A stretch of 64,000 nucleotides of DNA from Armigeres subalbatus (GCF_024139115.2 NC_085139.1:8279533-8343532), one strand, 5' to 3'; counted from the first letter of the stretch, positions 42,446 through 55,197 are shown. Numbers and translations: made by a program. The notes: generated by a model not told the origin, from the letters alone.

Positions 42446-42606
42446 GTTGTTGAGAGCTAAGGATTTTTCACTCAGTCAGCTTTTTCTGCACACACGCGAA
42501 TAAGAGCGAAGTCCGAGCACAACTTGATACTACCGGCGATCACAAGATTACTATTACTCAAGAAGAACCTAGGTGGCATTCTCAGCAATCGAGTTGTCAA
42601 CAATAA

Positions 42607-44332
42607 GCATTGCTCGAAGTTCAAGATCCGTTGGACTGGAGTCTAACTTGGGATCCGCCAGCAACACCGAAACCTCTTCCGAAAGCTCGATACGCGGTGG
42701 ATTTGCAGGAAATTCAACGTAAGTTTTGTGGAGTACAGTTGCGTCCTGCTCAACAGAATCCAGTTTCGGTGGGTGCTACTATCCAGCATTCGTTGCCAGC
42801 GCGGGAATCGTTGGTACAGCATAGCAAGGTTAGTGGGGAATGTACAATGCAGCAGCAGATCCTCGCCACTTCAGCACCGTTGATGTCTGGCCTCGAATCG
42901 TCCATTGGACACCGTGTGTCTGCAGCAATTACTTCGGTGAGTCAAACGTGCTCTGATCAGATTGCATTACAAACTAGACCATTGCAAAACAATGAAACAT
43001 TTGACATACCAAAAGTGTCATCTTTCATTCAACACACTCCTATTTTCTCGACCGAACCATGCAGACCCCCCCCCAAACAATCCATCTGTTTTTCTACCAA
43101 CACACAAAAGTACCCCATACGTTCGAAATACAACTGCCCCCTCCGTGCATTTTGCTGACTGCCTTCCTGCGTCGTCGTCCGGTTTGCCGATACCGTCCGA
43201 TGTGCGAACAATCCAAAGCAATTCGTTACCCATTGTATCATCAGTTGCAGTCAACCACGGTGCATCGACAATACTTCCGCCCGGTGACTTGTTTGTCCCC
43301 GCACCAATGACTCCATCTTGGATTAACGCTCCCACTGCTCAACAAATCGCTGCCAGACACATCGTTTCCAGAGAACTTCCCATCTTTTCGGGCGATGCAG
43401 TCGAGTAGCCGTTGTTCTTAAGTTGCTATCGGAACACGATTCAGTTATGTGGTTTCTCTCATGGGGGAAATTTTATGCGATTACAACGGAGTCTTAATGG
43501 AAATGCAGTAGAAGCAGTACGTAGTTTTCTGTCGGAGCACTCATCGGTTTCCATGATCATTACTACGTTGTATACACTCTACGGACAATCCGATCTAGTC
43601 ATCAATTCTGTATTGCAAAAAGTTCGTACTACACCGTCTCCAAAACCAGATAAGCTAGAATCCTTAATATCTTTTGGACTTGTCTGTCAAAATCTTTGCG
43701 GTCATCTTCGCGCTGCTGGACAGGAGGCCCACTTCTCTAACCCAGCTTTACTCCAAGAGTTAGTGAATAAACTTCCGGCGAATTTGAAACTAGATTGGGC
43801 CCTCTTCAAGCAAAAGTGTCCTGTGGTTGATCTAGGCGTATTTGGGAACTACATGGCGCAACTAGTGGTAGCTGCAAGTGATGTTACACCCTTTCCACTG
43901 CTTGAAGAGCCTCGTTCTTATTCCGGAAAACAGAAGTTGTACGTTAACACCCATTCCACCGGGTATCCATCGGAGGTTGCCAATAAACAGCATCAACCCA
44001 GCTATTGCGGAGACAAGCATATCCAGCCGAAGCCGTGCCCAATTTGTTGCAAACCTGGACACAAAGTTCGGGATTGTGGCGTGTTCAAGAACTACAATTT
44101 AGAGGATCGTTGGAAGCGGACGCAAGAGAACTATTTATGTAGACGGTGCCTAGTGGCGCATGGGAAGTTTCCTTGTAAGGTGACGATATGTGGAATGGAT
44201 GGATGTGAAGAACGGCACCACAAACTATTGCACCCGGGAAAACCAGAGTCCGCAGTACCAATTGAGTCTCCGAAAGGGAACAAACAAATTTATGTTCATA
44301 ACGCCCTGAAAGTCGCTACGTTATCGTCCCAG
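42607..44332 (+). pseudogene. BEL gag (frameshifted, N-terminus missing)
   Basis: The frame opens at 42607 right after a stop, without a normal ATG, so the true start was probably removed by the dsRBD-bearing block. The first part (to 43158) is proline/serine-rich. A phase change near 43150 leads to ..AARHIVSRELPIFSGDAVE, typical of the start of the BEL capsid domain. Another stop or phase change at about 43408 precedes 43412-44335. That part ends with knuckles CPICCKPGHKVRDCG and CRRCLVAHGKFPC..CGMDGCEERHHKLLH, the paired Cys/His pattern of BEL gag. Would form the particle core; broken here. Confidence 0.7.
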
Positions 44333-45943
44333 TGACGCTCTTTGGACGAAGGGTCTTCATCAACACTGGTCGAGGCGTCAGTCGCTCGTGAGTTAGGAGT
44401 GACAGGCAAGATGTATCCGCTTTGTTTGCAGTGGACCAATGATGTGGAACGTTCCGAGGACAATTCCCAGCTAATACGTCTCGAAATCTAGAGCCGTGGA
44501 GCTGATAAGCGACATGTACTGAAGGCCATACACACCGTCGAAAAGCTGCGCCTTCCCTCGCAAAGTTTGTCAGTTGACCAGCTATCTAATCGATTTCCTT
44601 ATCTTCGTGGTCTACCCATCGAAGGATATTGCAACGCAACTCCAACTATCCTCATTGGCTTGGACAACGTGAATCTAAAAATTCCACTTAAAATTCGGGA
44701 AGGTAGGATCGGCCAACCGGCTGCAGCAAAAACTCGACTGGGTTGGACTGTTTACGGTCCCATTTCTGACGAAGATTTCTCAATGAAACAGTGTCACATC
44801 CATCTCTACCAAGAAGTTCGCAGTGCTGACGATGAATTACATGATCTAGTGAAGGACTTTTTTTCGATAGAAAACGTTGGCGTTGCCATAGCACCATTGC
44901 TGGAAGGCTCCGATGAAATGCGTTCAAGGAAAATTCTGGAAGAAACTACTTCGCGATTGCCATCCGGAAGATTTCAGACAGGACTATTGTGGAAACATGA
45001 TTACATCGACTTTCCAGACAGCAAGCCCATGGCAGAGAGTCGTTTGAGATCCTTAGAACGTCGGCTGATGCGGAAACCTGAGCTTTTCGAAAATCTCAAG
45101 CAACAAATGGATGAATATCAGGAGAAAGGATTTGCACACAAAATTACGAATGAAGAATTGTATTCATCGGATCCTAAAAGGGTGTGGTATCTTCCACTAG
45201 GGGTAGTGGTACATCCTAGAAAACCAGGGAAAGTCCGCATGATCTGGGACGCAGCTGCGACGGTACGGGGTGAATCGCTAAATTCCGTTTTACTCGCAGG
45301 GCCAGATTTGCTGACGTCCCTTCCATCAGTTCTCTCCAGATACCGACAACGGCAAGTCGCCATTAGTGGTGATATACAACAAATGTTTCATCAGTTCCAG
45401 ATAAGACCAGAAGACCGGCAAGCACAACGGTTCTTGTTCCGGAGCGACCCCTCCAAATCACCGGATACGTACGTCATGGATGTCGCTACGTTTGGTGTGA
45501 CATGCTCGCCCTCTGCTGCGCAGTTCATTAAGAATCGAAATGCTAAAGATTTCGAGTCCGAGTTCCCTAAAGCAGCTGCCGCTATCATCCACAACCACTA
45601 CGTGGACGATTACTTGGACAGCCTAGACACTCCAGAAGAGGCCATTAATCTAGCTTTGCAGGTAAAGATGGTCCATGCAAAAGCTGGGTTTCACCTACGA
45701 AACTGGATGTCTAGCTCTAAAAAAGTTCTATCACGGGTCGGGGAATCCGCGGAAGAAACAGTGAAGTGCTTCAAAGCGCATACATCTTCACCTTCAGAAC
45801 GTGTTCTAGGAATGAGTTGGTATCCTGATTCAAATGAATTCCCTTTCAGTATTCTTTTCCGGGAAGAGTTGATGCCATTAATGCAGAAACAGCGTATACC
45901 CACAAAACGGCAATTACTGAGGATGGTCATGAGCATTTTTTGA
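44333..45943 (+). pseudogene. BEL pol: protease remnant and reverse transcriptase
   Basis: Protease sequence is visible just after gag in another phase (DEGSSSTLVEASVARELG, the aspartic-protease flap-like region of BEL), then a TAG near 44490. RT is open from 44567 to 45943, with LGWTVYGPI, WYLPLGVVVHPRKPGKVRMI (fingers), SGDIQQMFHQFQI (motif A aspartate) and NHYVDDYLDS (catalytic YVDD, about 45599). These are hallmark Pao/BEL RT segments. The frame ends by a shift at about 45943 before RNase H. Confidence 0.8.
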
Positions 45944-46952
45944 TCCCCTTAAACTGGTGTCGCTTGTTGTGGTGCACGGGAAAATTCTCATAAAAAACGT
46001 GTGGCGTGCAAAAATCGTTTGGGACGGAGAAATATTAAGCGAAATATTCCAGGAATGGCATCGGTGGATTCGTCTGTTAGGACAACTGGACGCAATTCGC
46101 ATACCAAGATGCTACTGCCCTGGATAACTTTCAGAAAGTTTCAATACTCTGGAACTATATGTTTTTGTCGACGCTAGCGAGGAAGCATATGTGGCTGCGG
46201 CATACTTCCGGATCGTAGATCGAAGCCAAGTGGGCTGTGTTCTGGTGTCTTCTAAAACTAAAGTGTCACCGTTGAAACCTCTGTCAATACCCCGTCTCGA
46301 GCTACAAGCGGCATTGCTAGGATCCAGATTGGCGAAGTCTGTGGCAGAGAACCATACTCTTCGCATTCATCAACGGTTCTTCTGGAGTGATTCTTCCACT
46401 GTTCTATCCTGGTTGCATTCAGATCAACGCAAATACCGACAATTCGTAGCGTGTCGGGTGTCGGAAATTTTGGACTCATCAAAAGTAGAAGAATGGCATC
46501 ACGTTCCCTCTCGCTTGAATGTCGCCGATGATGCTACCAAGTGGAAGGAAGGCCTACAAATCAACATCCATCACCGTTGGTTTCGGGGTCCAAGCTTCTT
46601 GTACGAAACTTCAGATTCCTGGCCCCAATCTACAACATTTCCTTGTCATACCACAGAGGAACTTCGCCCGGTACACGTTCACCTAACAAGCGTAAAAGAA
46701 CAAACAGTGCAGTTCTCCAGATTTTCTAAGTGGGAACGCTGTTTGCGAACGATTGCATACGTTCACCGATTTGTCGAACAACTGAAGCGAAAGAGGCGCA
46801 ATGAGATTACTAATACATCGCCAATACTTTCTCGAGACGAACTTCAATATGCAGAGCGCACAATTTGCAGATTAGCCCAGGTCGAAGCCTTTGGAGAAGA
46901 GATAACCACGATGACTAAAAATCAACAGCTACCTCCAAATCAACACAAGTAA
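45944..46952 (+). pseudogene. BEL pol: RNase H region
   Basis: After a phase change, RNase H reads VFVDASEEAYVAAAYFR (first aspartate), LSIPRLELQAALLGSRL (the ELQA glutamate typical of this family) and FFWSDSSTVLSWLHSD (third catalytic position), then VADDATKW near 46520. The open part runs from 46191 to 46952. It would degrade the RNA strand during reverse transcription. Confidence 0.75.
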
Positions 46953-46984
46953 ACTGTACAAGTTCTTTTCTAGACGACCACGGA

Positions 46985-48310
46985 GTTGTTCGAATGGAGG
47001 GTCGGACTGCCGGCTATCCTGAAGCATTTTTCGAGTACAAGTATCCCGTAATGCTGCCAAAGGACCATATTGTAACTTCGTTGTTTGTTGATTCGTACCA
47101 AAGGCGATTTAACCATATCAACTCGGAGGAAGCGGTAAATAAAATGCGGCAGAAATTCCACGTGTCGGGAATGAGGGCGTCATTTTGAAAAACTCGGAAG
47201 CTCTGTTACTGGTGCAGGGTGTACAAGGCGACTCCAGCAGCTACAAGGATGGCACCTTTACCAGCAGCCCGAGCTACTCCCTACGTGAGATCGTTCAGTT
47301 TCGTTGGAATTGACTATTTCGGCGGGCCGTTAATCGTACAAGGCAGACAGGAGGTCAAGCGGTGGGTCGCGCTATTCACTTGCTTGACTATTAGAGCAAT
47401 ACATCTCGAGCTTGTTGCAAGCTTAACAACATAATGTTTATAAATGGCGATTCGGAGATTTGTAGCACGGAGAGGGGCACCTTCGGAGATATATAGTGAT
47501 CGGGGAACCAACTTTGTCGGAGTCAGCGGCGAATTAAGGGAGCAGATAAAAGGTATTAACAACGATTTGGCCTCAACGTTCACCAATACTACGACTCAAT
47601 GGCGGTTCAACCCACCAGCTTCACCGCACATGGGGGGGTCTTGGGAACGTATGGTTCGGTCCGTAAAATGTGCTTTAGCTGCGCTGTCTGTTGAGCGTAA
47701 GCCAAACGAAGAAACTTTGGTTACATTGCTGGTCGAAGCAGAATCTGTGGTGAACTCGAGGCCATTGACCTACATGCCCCTCGAGACTGAGGAACACGAG
47801 TCGCTAACGCCAAACTGTTTCCTCTTGTTAAGCACTAGCGGAGTGAATCAACCTTCATCCGAACTGATCAACGATAAGCTATCATTGCGTTCCAACTGGT
47901 TCTTATATCAGCGGCTCTTGGACCAGTTCTGGACGCGCTGGATAAGGGAATATCTTCCCACCATTACCAAACGAACCAAATGGTTCGCAGACACCAAACC
48001 GGTGGAGGCCGGAGATTTGGTGATGATCGTAGATGACCGACTTCGGAATGGGTGGATCAGAGGTCGAATTCTGCGAGTGTTCCCTGGCAGGGATGGCAGA
48101 TGTCGAAGTGCCAACGTCAAAACATCTACAGGCATTCTACGGCGTCCAGTTGTGAAATTGGCCGTCCTGGAAGTGGCGGATACTGCTCGTGAGGACACGG
48201 AGCAATACGGGTCGGGGAATGTTCAGGACGGTACCCTATCACCCAAAAATTTCTCTGTGGGGCCAGAAGTACCAACTGATAAGTGTCGACAACCGTCACC
48301 GCAGATATGA
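46985..48310 (+). pseudogene. BEL pol: integrase and DUF5641-like C-terminus (extends into the LTR)
   Basis: The HHCC region is seen near 47075 (RRFNHINSEEAVNKMRQKF) with the following cysteines in another phase. The DDE core has GIDYFGGPL (first D, about 47305), YSDRGTNFVG (second D, about 47490) and HMGGSWERMVRSVK (E, about 47640). A stop at about 47432 splits the core. The second part (47444-48310) is open and ends with a DUF5641-type domain (GDLVMIVDD, GWIRGRI, GRCRSANVKT). Its last 30 codons lie in the 3' LTR. Confidence 0.8.
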
Positions 48311-48684
48311 ATAATAGCAGAAACGCGTAAACAGTATAGAGTTCAGTATTGTTAGACAGCAGACGTAAAAAGACAAACAGCACGGGAAAATTATTTTGTT
48401 GGACACAATTTGTGACAAAGCTACACGAAAAACACTTGTTGAACAGGAATTGTGACGCAAAAAGGCTAAAATGTGAGACATAGATTTATACGCTAATAAC
48501 GTATAATGTTTCCGACTAGTTGTATTTATTGAGCCCATGAACTATGTGCTAAAACCTAAACCTATGCAAAATGTAACCTAAAACTAATTAAAATAAATGA
48601 ATTTACAGCTAAAAGCAAACTCAAATCAACAGAAGAAGAGTTTTACTAAACGGATGGTCCGAAATCTCATCACCTGTCGCAACA
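48220..48684 (+). repeat. BEL 3' LTR
   Basis: 465 bp, TGTT..AACA, followed by atgca (48685-48689). It encodes the C-terminal residues and stop of pol. It is 61 bp longer than the 5' LTR because of a segment around 48315-48385. Confidence 0.85.
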
Positions 48685-48689
48685 ATGCA

Positions 48690-50860
48690 CTTTCGGCCCT
48701 TGTCCATGTCTAACTTTAACCACATGCACACGTGTGCCTTCGATCGGCTTCTTTGCTCTTTTGTTGATATATAGAGCGCCATAAGGAGATAATTATTCTT
48801 TGTGCGTATTGGGCTCATATATGTAGATCTATGTACTGGAAAATGATCCAAAGAAGTGTGCCAGCCACGCGATCTAACCAGGAGATGACGAATCGCAGCC
48901 ATGTAAATTAACGATTTTAAACTATGCGCAAAAACAGGCAGTGTTCCATGATTTGTTATGTTTTATTTTATCAGAAAAAAACGCATCTCATGGCATTTGT
49001 GGGTCGATCAACCATCCAGCACGTGCGACCATATGTTTGATGATTCTTATTTGTTTTCAAAAAAGGCCCACGGCCCTAATTAGATGTCTTCCACACACAC
49101 ATCCCGACCAGCAGTCGTTACCTTTTTATCGCTTTTTCCTATCCTTTCCCAGTCCATCTTCTCCAGCCAAACGGGTATATCAACTGAAGTGGTCATCACT
49201 ACGGACGGAATCATTTTACGCAGCGATCCTTTCAACACGTGTTCTAGATCCTCGATTATCCTCTCTCCACCTTATGTTATCGGTGTCTGACACACGTCTG
49301 TACGCATCACGAACCGAAATATCCATTACCGAATCCTACAACTGTACGGATTCGCAGAAAATATCGCTTTCAACGGTTCTAGGTCAAGACACTACAAGAA
49401 GCGTCGAATTCGACTACCGATCGATCAATTTGGCCAGTTGCGGCGGTGAGTGTGATCGCGCGTGTATCCAACTTCCTGGAAGCGACCAGTCGAATCAAAT
49501 CAAAGCAAGCCGCGCCGCGTTTGGTCCAACCTATCGATCCGATTAGAACCAGTGCAACCCCTCTTGTAGGATATAGGTAAGTGATCCGCACCGGCGTCAT
49601 CGTGGTCACCCTCGCAACGGCGGCAAAGTAGACTTTGAAAAAGGATTTGCCGATTTTATGCTCTGATTGCCAGCTTCCCTTGTCATTTACTTGAAGCGAC
49701 GATCATCATGGTTGGGTTGGAAACCGGAAAATTATAGCTATCGATAATGAGAGGATCGTTCGAAGCAGATTTCCTCAGTAGATAACGCTAATCAGCTCTT
49801 GAATTTTCTCGGTTCTGGCCCGGGTTTTGGTGGAAAGCATTGCCTTTCTACAGAGCATTTTTTTTCACAAATGTCACAAACTAAATGCCGAACGGCTGGC
49901 TCTGTGTTCTGGATCATGCTAATTAGGTTGTGGCACTTGTTTTTTTAATGTTCGTGTCTCTTTGGGGTCAAGTGCAGAAGCGGCACATGCCAAAGATGCT
50001 TCCTCACTTGATTGATGGCTGTGTATTTATTAAACTTTCGGAACAATTTTGGACCAGATTGGTCCAGAACACGCCACGCAACGCAAAATTAAAAGACAAT
50101 TTAGCACTTTCTAACGCCTCATGTGAAGTTATTACCAAATCGCATAAAAACATCGAAACTTTTCGGTTGAATCGGTATTCCAACCGGTGTGAATAATTTC
50201 GAAAGAATTTGGAAAAAGAATTTCGGAACTTGCTTGATGATCTCCCTCTTTATGGGTAAGTGCTCTTCACAGACGGGTCCAAAATGGGGAAAAATTACAA
50301 ACATTTCAAGTGGACGGCGAGTCTGGCTACATTGTTGGGATTGATCTCGCTGCTCGTGAAACGAGGCACTGTATGCGATTTACCGCATCCAGTGGAATGG
50401 GCGCGATTTAGGTTGGGATTGCCGGCCACCCGACCATCGATATGGAACTGAATTAGAATCCAGGAACACTTTGCCACGAGAGTAGACACTCTGCATAGCG
50501 CACGATGGTTCCTCTTATTTAAGTTTGTTTTCCGCCACTGGTGTGTCCAGGGTTGGAGTAATTTGTTTCAATTTTTTTTGTCAACTAATAATTTCTTTCT
50601 TTTTACCAGAGTACCTTTAAGAAAACTCAGAATTCCGTTTTTATGTTGATATATACAATTGAATTAACAAGCCACTATATACCGTTTTCCGAAAGTAGCG
50701 TTGTAAAATTAATTTTATTCGCATATTTAACATTTTAAGTGTTTGTGCTTCGAGTCCCTACATCTTTGTGGATATGTCTATTTATAACTTTAGATTTTGA
50801 TAAAAGCATAGTTTTTTGTGGAAACCCCTACATTTTAGCCTGTTGTAGGCATCGGTTGCA
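48690..50860. other. Interval between BEL and RTE-1; possible old host DNA
   Basis: About 2.2 kb without a recognised element. A 201-codon frame (48941-49546) has no motif I know and an ordinary composition. Shortly after it, gtaagtg near 49575 resembles a splice donor, so part of a host first exon is possible but unproven. The remainder (49620-50860) is AT-rich with short frames only. Confidence 0.3.
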
Positions 50861-50865
50861 AAATG

Positions 50866-53800
50866 GTGGGTTGACATCAAGGAAGGAGCGCCCAACAGAG
50901 CTCTGGTCCCCACAAGTCCCTATCTCACGCTTCCACGGGTCGTCCGATGACAAAAGACCGCCAGCTGAGGGTTGTGTACTTAGCTGGTAGTGCAGCCTGG
51001 GCACTGTTGTCCTTCTAACATCAGCTAGAGTGAGAAGGTACGCCTCGAGCGTCTGTTCACCAGGAGGTGCGGCTCAAACAGCGTCTGCCTGGTACCCAGC
51101 GGCTGATTAACGAAATGCTGTATCGCGTCAGCTATACCTAAGGTGGCAGCCCCATCATCGCGATGTAGGTAACGCGACCCCGGTAAGGTAGCTTACTGAA
51201 GCCTCTCATATACCACGAAAAATGGAGATAGAAGAAAAAGAGAACGTTTTTTTGGCAACTGACCCGGCAACGAAATAAGGACTATGATTGGAAACTCGGT
51301 ACCTGGAATGACCTTAAATGAACCTGGACTAGCGAGCCTTCTGGCTCGTGAACTGCAGAATGTTGGAGTGAACGTGGCTGCTATTCAAGAAGTCCGATGG
51401 CCTAGATCCGGAGAACGTGAATTCCGAGCCGTGGACCCCACGACCAATACTGCATTCAAGTATAACATCTATCACAGCGGCGGTGAAAAATCAGAGCATG
51501 GAGTTGGTTTCGTAGTGATGGGCAAGCAGATGAAGCGAGTGATGCGGTGGAAACCCATTAGCGAACGAATCTGTGTGTTGAGAATACGAAATTCTTCAAT
51601 TACAGCCTAATCAACGTTTACGCTCCGACAAACGATAAATCCGACGACGTGAAGGACACGTTTTATGAATGACGTGATAAACCCTATGGAGAGTGTCCAA
51701 AGCATGACGTGAAAATTGGTCTCGGAGACGCTAACGCTCATGTCAGTAGAGAGGACTTTTACCGTCCCATAATCGGTAGGGAGAGCCTTCACTCCGCTAC
51801 CAATGACAACGGCCTACGGCTAGTAAATTTTGCTGCTGCCAGAGGGATGGCCATCAGTAGCACCTACTTTGCACGAAAGAACATCCGAAAGCACACCTGG
51901 AGACACCCAAATGGTGAAACTTGCAACCAGATAGACCATGTTCTGGTGGATGGGCGCCATTTCTCGGATGTTATCGATGTGCGGACATTCAGAGGTCCGA
52001 ACATTGACTCTGATCACTACCTCGTTGTCAGTAAAATTCGATCACGGTTGTCAACTGTATCGAACGAAAGATCACAGCGAACGATGCGTTACAATATCCA
52101 GCGATTGTCGGCGGAAGGAGTATCGTCTGAGTACCGCCAGAAGCTCGACGAACGGATAAGTGCAATCAACGTTAGCGACAACATCAACGATCTATGGGAG
52201 TCGATCCATGGAGCGGTGAGCACAACAGCACGAGAAGTGGTAGGCACTGCACAGAGGCGACCCAGGACGGGTTGGTTCGATGTGGAGTGCCAGAGAGTGA
52301 CAGACGAGAAGAACGTTGCCAGAAGCCGGATGTTGGTGTCAGGTACCCGATCGAATAGAGATCGGTACAAGGAAGCAAGAGCAGCGGAAAAACGAACCCA
52401 CCGCAGGAAGAAAAAAGAGTACGAAGATCAAGTGATTAGTGAGGCGCAGGAAAAATTGGAGCAGAACGATATGCGGAGGTTTTATGAGTCTGTCAATGGC
52501 GTGCGGAGAAAGACAGCGCCATCTCCCGTCATGTGCAACGACCAACAAGGGAATTTGCTGACAGATAAAACTGAAGTGGCTGCCAGGTGGAAGCAACACT
52601 TCGAGACTTTGTTGAATGGAGGAAGTGACGGTGCATCAGAGAACAGAATAAATATTAGCGACGATGGACAAGCTGTGGAATCACCTACACTAGATGAGGT
52701 TAAAAAAGCTGTCAAAGAGCTGAAAAACAATAAGGCTGCGGGGAAGGACCAGCTCCCGGCTGAACTTCTCAAACATGGCAGTGAGCAGCTTTACGAAGTT
52801 CTGCACCATATTATGTCGAAAATATGGGAAGACGAGGAAATGCCTGCTAGCTGGTTGGACGGCCTCATTTGCCCTCTCTTTAAGAAAGGGCACAGACTGG
52901 AGTGCGCCAATTACCGAGGAATAACCCTCCTTAATTCGGCGTACAAAATTATGTCCCGTATTCTGTTCAACAGATTGAGACCGCTTGAAGAGTCCTTCGT
53001 CGGCGAATACCAAGCAGGTTTTCGTGAGGGCCGATCAACGACGGATCAAATGTTTACCCTGAGACAAATCCTTGATAAATTCCGGGAGTACAACTTGCAG
53101 ACACATCATCTGTTTATTGATTTCAAGGCGGCGTACGATTCAGTGAAACGGAATGAATTATGGCAAATTATGCTTGAACATGGTTTTCCGGCGAAACTGA
53201 TACGGCTGATTCGTATAACGTTGGACGGATCGAAATCAAGTGTAAGGGTTGCGGATGAAATATCGACGTCATTTGTTACCTTAGATGGATTAAAGCAGGG
53301 TGATGCACTCTCGAACCTACTGTTCAATATAGCGCTCGAGGGAGCGATTAGGAGAGCTGGTGTGCAAAGAAGCGGTACCATTATCACAAAATCGCATATG
53401 CTCCTGGGATTTGCGGACGATATCGATATTATCGGAATTGATCGCCGTGCCGTGGAAGAGGCTTTTGCGCCTTTTAAGAGGACATCGAGGATTGGACTCA
53501 CGATCAATACCAGCAAAACGAAGTACATGGTCGCTGGCAATCAACGTGGGTTCATTAGTGGTGGTGGTAGCGAAATAGTGCTGGATGGTGAAAAATTTGA
53601 AGTGGTAGAAGAATTTGTGTATCTTGGAACATTAGTGACGTGCGATAATGATGTTACCCGCGAGGTGAAAAGGCGTATTGCAGCTGCAAATAGGGCTTAT
53701 TACGGACTTCGTAACCAGCTTAAGTCCCGTAGTCTGCAAACGAAAACAAAACTCGCGCTGTATACTACTCTGATTCTTCCGGTGGCTTTATACGGCCATG

Positions 53801-54240
53801 AGACATGGACGTTAAAGGAGGCTGATCGGAGAGCTCTCGGAGTGTTTGAGCGTAAGGTGCTGCGGACAATACTCGGCGGTAAACAGGAGAACGGTATTTG
53901 GCGGCGCCGCATGAATCACGAATTGTACCAGGTGTATAAAGGGCTGGATATTATTAAGCTTATACAACACGGCAGACTACGGTGGGCTGGTCACGTTGTT
54001 CGTATGCCGGAAGAACGACAAGCGAAGATAATATTTAGTAGAGAACCCGGAAGAGGCCGCAGGCTTCGTGGAAGGCCGCGTACACGATGGCTTTTTGCAG
54101 TTGAAGAGGACCTGAGGGCGCTCAATGTTCAGGGCGACTGGAAGCGATTGGCCCAGGATCGAGTCCAGTGGAGAAGGATACTCCATTCGGCGTAGGTTCA
54201 TCGAAGAGCTGTAGCCCATCAAGTATCAAGTAAGTAAGGC
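50866..54240 (+). mobile_element. RTE-clade non-LTR retrotransposon, RTE-1
   Basis: A roughly 400-bp 5' region (tgcctggtacccagcggctg near 51090) precedes an endonuclease-RT frame. The 3' end is a short tail of caag/taag repeats (54225-54240), typical of RTE elements. There is no RNase H and no separate gag. The exact 5' end is uncertain because no target duplication was identified. The same clade provides RTE-2 and RTE-3 below. Confidence 0.75.
51284..54195 (+). pseudogene. RTE-1 endonuclease-reverse transcriptase (endonuclease frameshifted, RT open)
   Basis: The APE endonuclease begins in another phase at about 51280 (DYDWKLGTWN) and continues as NVAAIQEVRWP (catalytic E). Phase changes occur near 51310, 51595 and 51670. 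From 51709 an 828-codon frame is open: GDANAHVSRED, CNQIDHVLVDGRHFSD, SDHYLVV, then RT with NNKAAGKDQLPAELLK, CANYRGITLLNSAYKIMSRI, FIDFKAAYDSVKR (motif A), LDGLKQGDALSNLLFN (motif B; S-N in place of the usual S-C/P) and FADDIDIIG (motif C). The C-terminal HGRLRWAGHVVRM region is characteristic of RTE. Three phase changes make it nonfunctional. Confidence 0.8.
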
Positions 54241-54819
54241 ATCGGTTTGTTTTAAAAAGCTTAAATCTTACACATATTGTGCACCTCAATATTGCTCATA
54301 TAAAGCACCCATCATGCTTGTATTGCTTACACTCATACGATGGCTGCTATGATCTGTCAAGTGACTGAAGAAGAGGGGTATGTTAGGCTTGTTCATGTTT
54401 ATAGGCCTGTTCAATACCACACATCTCCCCCTTCTCTAAAAAAATGGCTGACACCTTATACTTGAAGAGAAAAAAATACTTCCTTGATACTATCTGAAAT
54501 GGTATTACTCTCTTACTAAGGCACAAGGACATCTTGCAACAACCGTCACTTCAGGCACATTATTGTACTGCGAACGTCTCTTTTCGTAATTGAAGAACAT
54601 ATTGGATATATGTACTATTATGGAAGCCAAACCTATTTATGAATACTCAATCTCAAAACATTCTCGGGCAGTGGCGTCTCGACTCGCAATAAAAATATCA
54701 TGTCCACTAACCATATTTTACTTGTAATACAGATTATTACTACTTTCTTTCAGCACACATCTATTTCACATCATTCACACACATCATTCAGCATCCATTC
54801 ACACACATCAGCACACATC
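54241..54819. other. Unassigned interval after RTE-1
   Basis: AT-rich DNA with a stretch cacatctcccccttctctaa near 54420 of a kind seen in some LTRs. No pair or terminal structure is visible, so no element is called. No gene. Confidence 0.3.
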
Positions 54820-55187
54820 TGATCTACAATAACACTGTTCTATTTGCGGGCATCCCACCAAAGCAGAGGAAGAAGCACTTGAATGCGTGCGTTCCACCAC
54901 GCAAAATTGTAATCATTACGTTCCACAATAACACATTCTTCTTGCAGGCGTCCCACCAAACGCAGAGGAAGAATCTATTGAGTGCGGGCGTCCCACCACG
55001 CAAAATTGTGATCATTCCAATCCACAATAACACCATCCTTCTTGCTGGCTCCCCTTCCAATACAGAGGAAGAAACACTCGAAATGTGTGCATCCCACCAC
55101 GCTGAATTGTGATCATTTCGATCAACAATAACACCATTCTTCTTGCTAGCGTCCCACCAACGCAGAGGAAGAAACACTCGAAATGCT
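54820..55187. repeat. About 99-bp satellite, left part
   Basis: Units begin acaataacac near 54824, 54923, 55021 and 55123, spaced 98-102 bp. Each has ttcttgcgggcgtcccacca, cagaggaagaa and cacgcaaaattgtgatcatt. The array is cut at 55187 by RTE-2 and resumes at 62499. Confidence 0.75.
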
Positions 55188-55197
55188 GGTTTTCATT

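Larger units (their letters stand above)
40622..48684 (+). mobile_element. BEL/Pao LTR retrotransposon (decayed) with antisense dsRBD insert
   Basis: Both LTRs start TGTTCAGGACGG and end CCTGTCGCAACA. The element is flanked by the 5-bp duplication atgca at 40617-40621 and 48685-48689, the TSD length usual for BEL/Pao. Order is 5' LTR, a 1.5-kb block with an antisense dsRBD gene, gag, protease, RT, RNase H, integrase with DUF5641-like tail, 3' LTR. Coding lesions occur at several points. LTRs differ by several percent plus a 61-bp length difference, so the insertion is not recent. Confidence 0.85.

Noticed and set aside
42159..42503. Plus-strand frame with cysteine and leucine runs
   Set aside because: It is the antisense reading of the CAG/CAA glutamine tract of the dsRBD gene.
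48941..49546. 201-codon frame as a host gene
   Set aside because: No motif, no homology I recognise, and no convincing start context; kept only as unassigned DNA with a possible donor site downstream.
50260..50451. Frame starting LFTDGSKMGK, reminiscent of RNase H
   Set aside because: Only the DGSK-like start matches; the rest lacks the further acidic residues and no other retroelement sequence is adjacent.
54370..54450. Possible copia-like solo LTR around cacatctcccccttctc
   Set aside because: No TG..CA borders with a target duplication could be found and no second LTR exists in the window.
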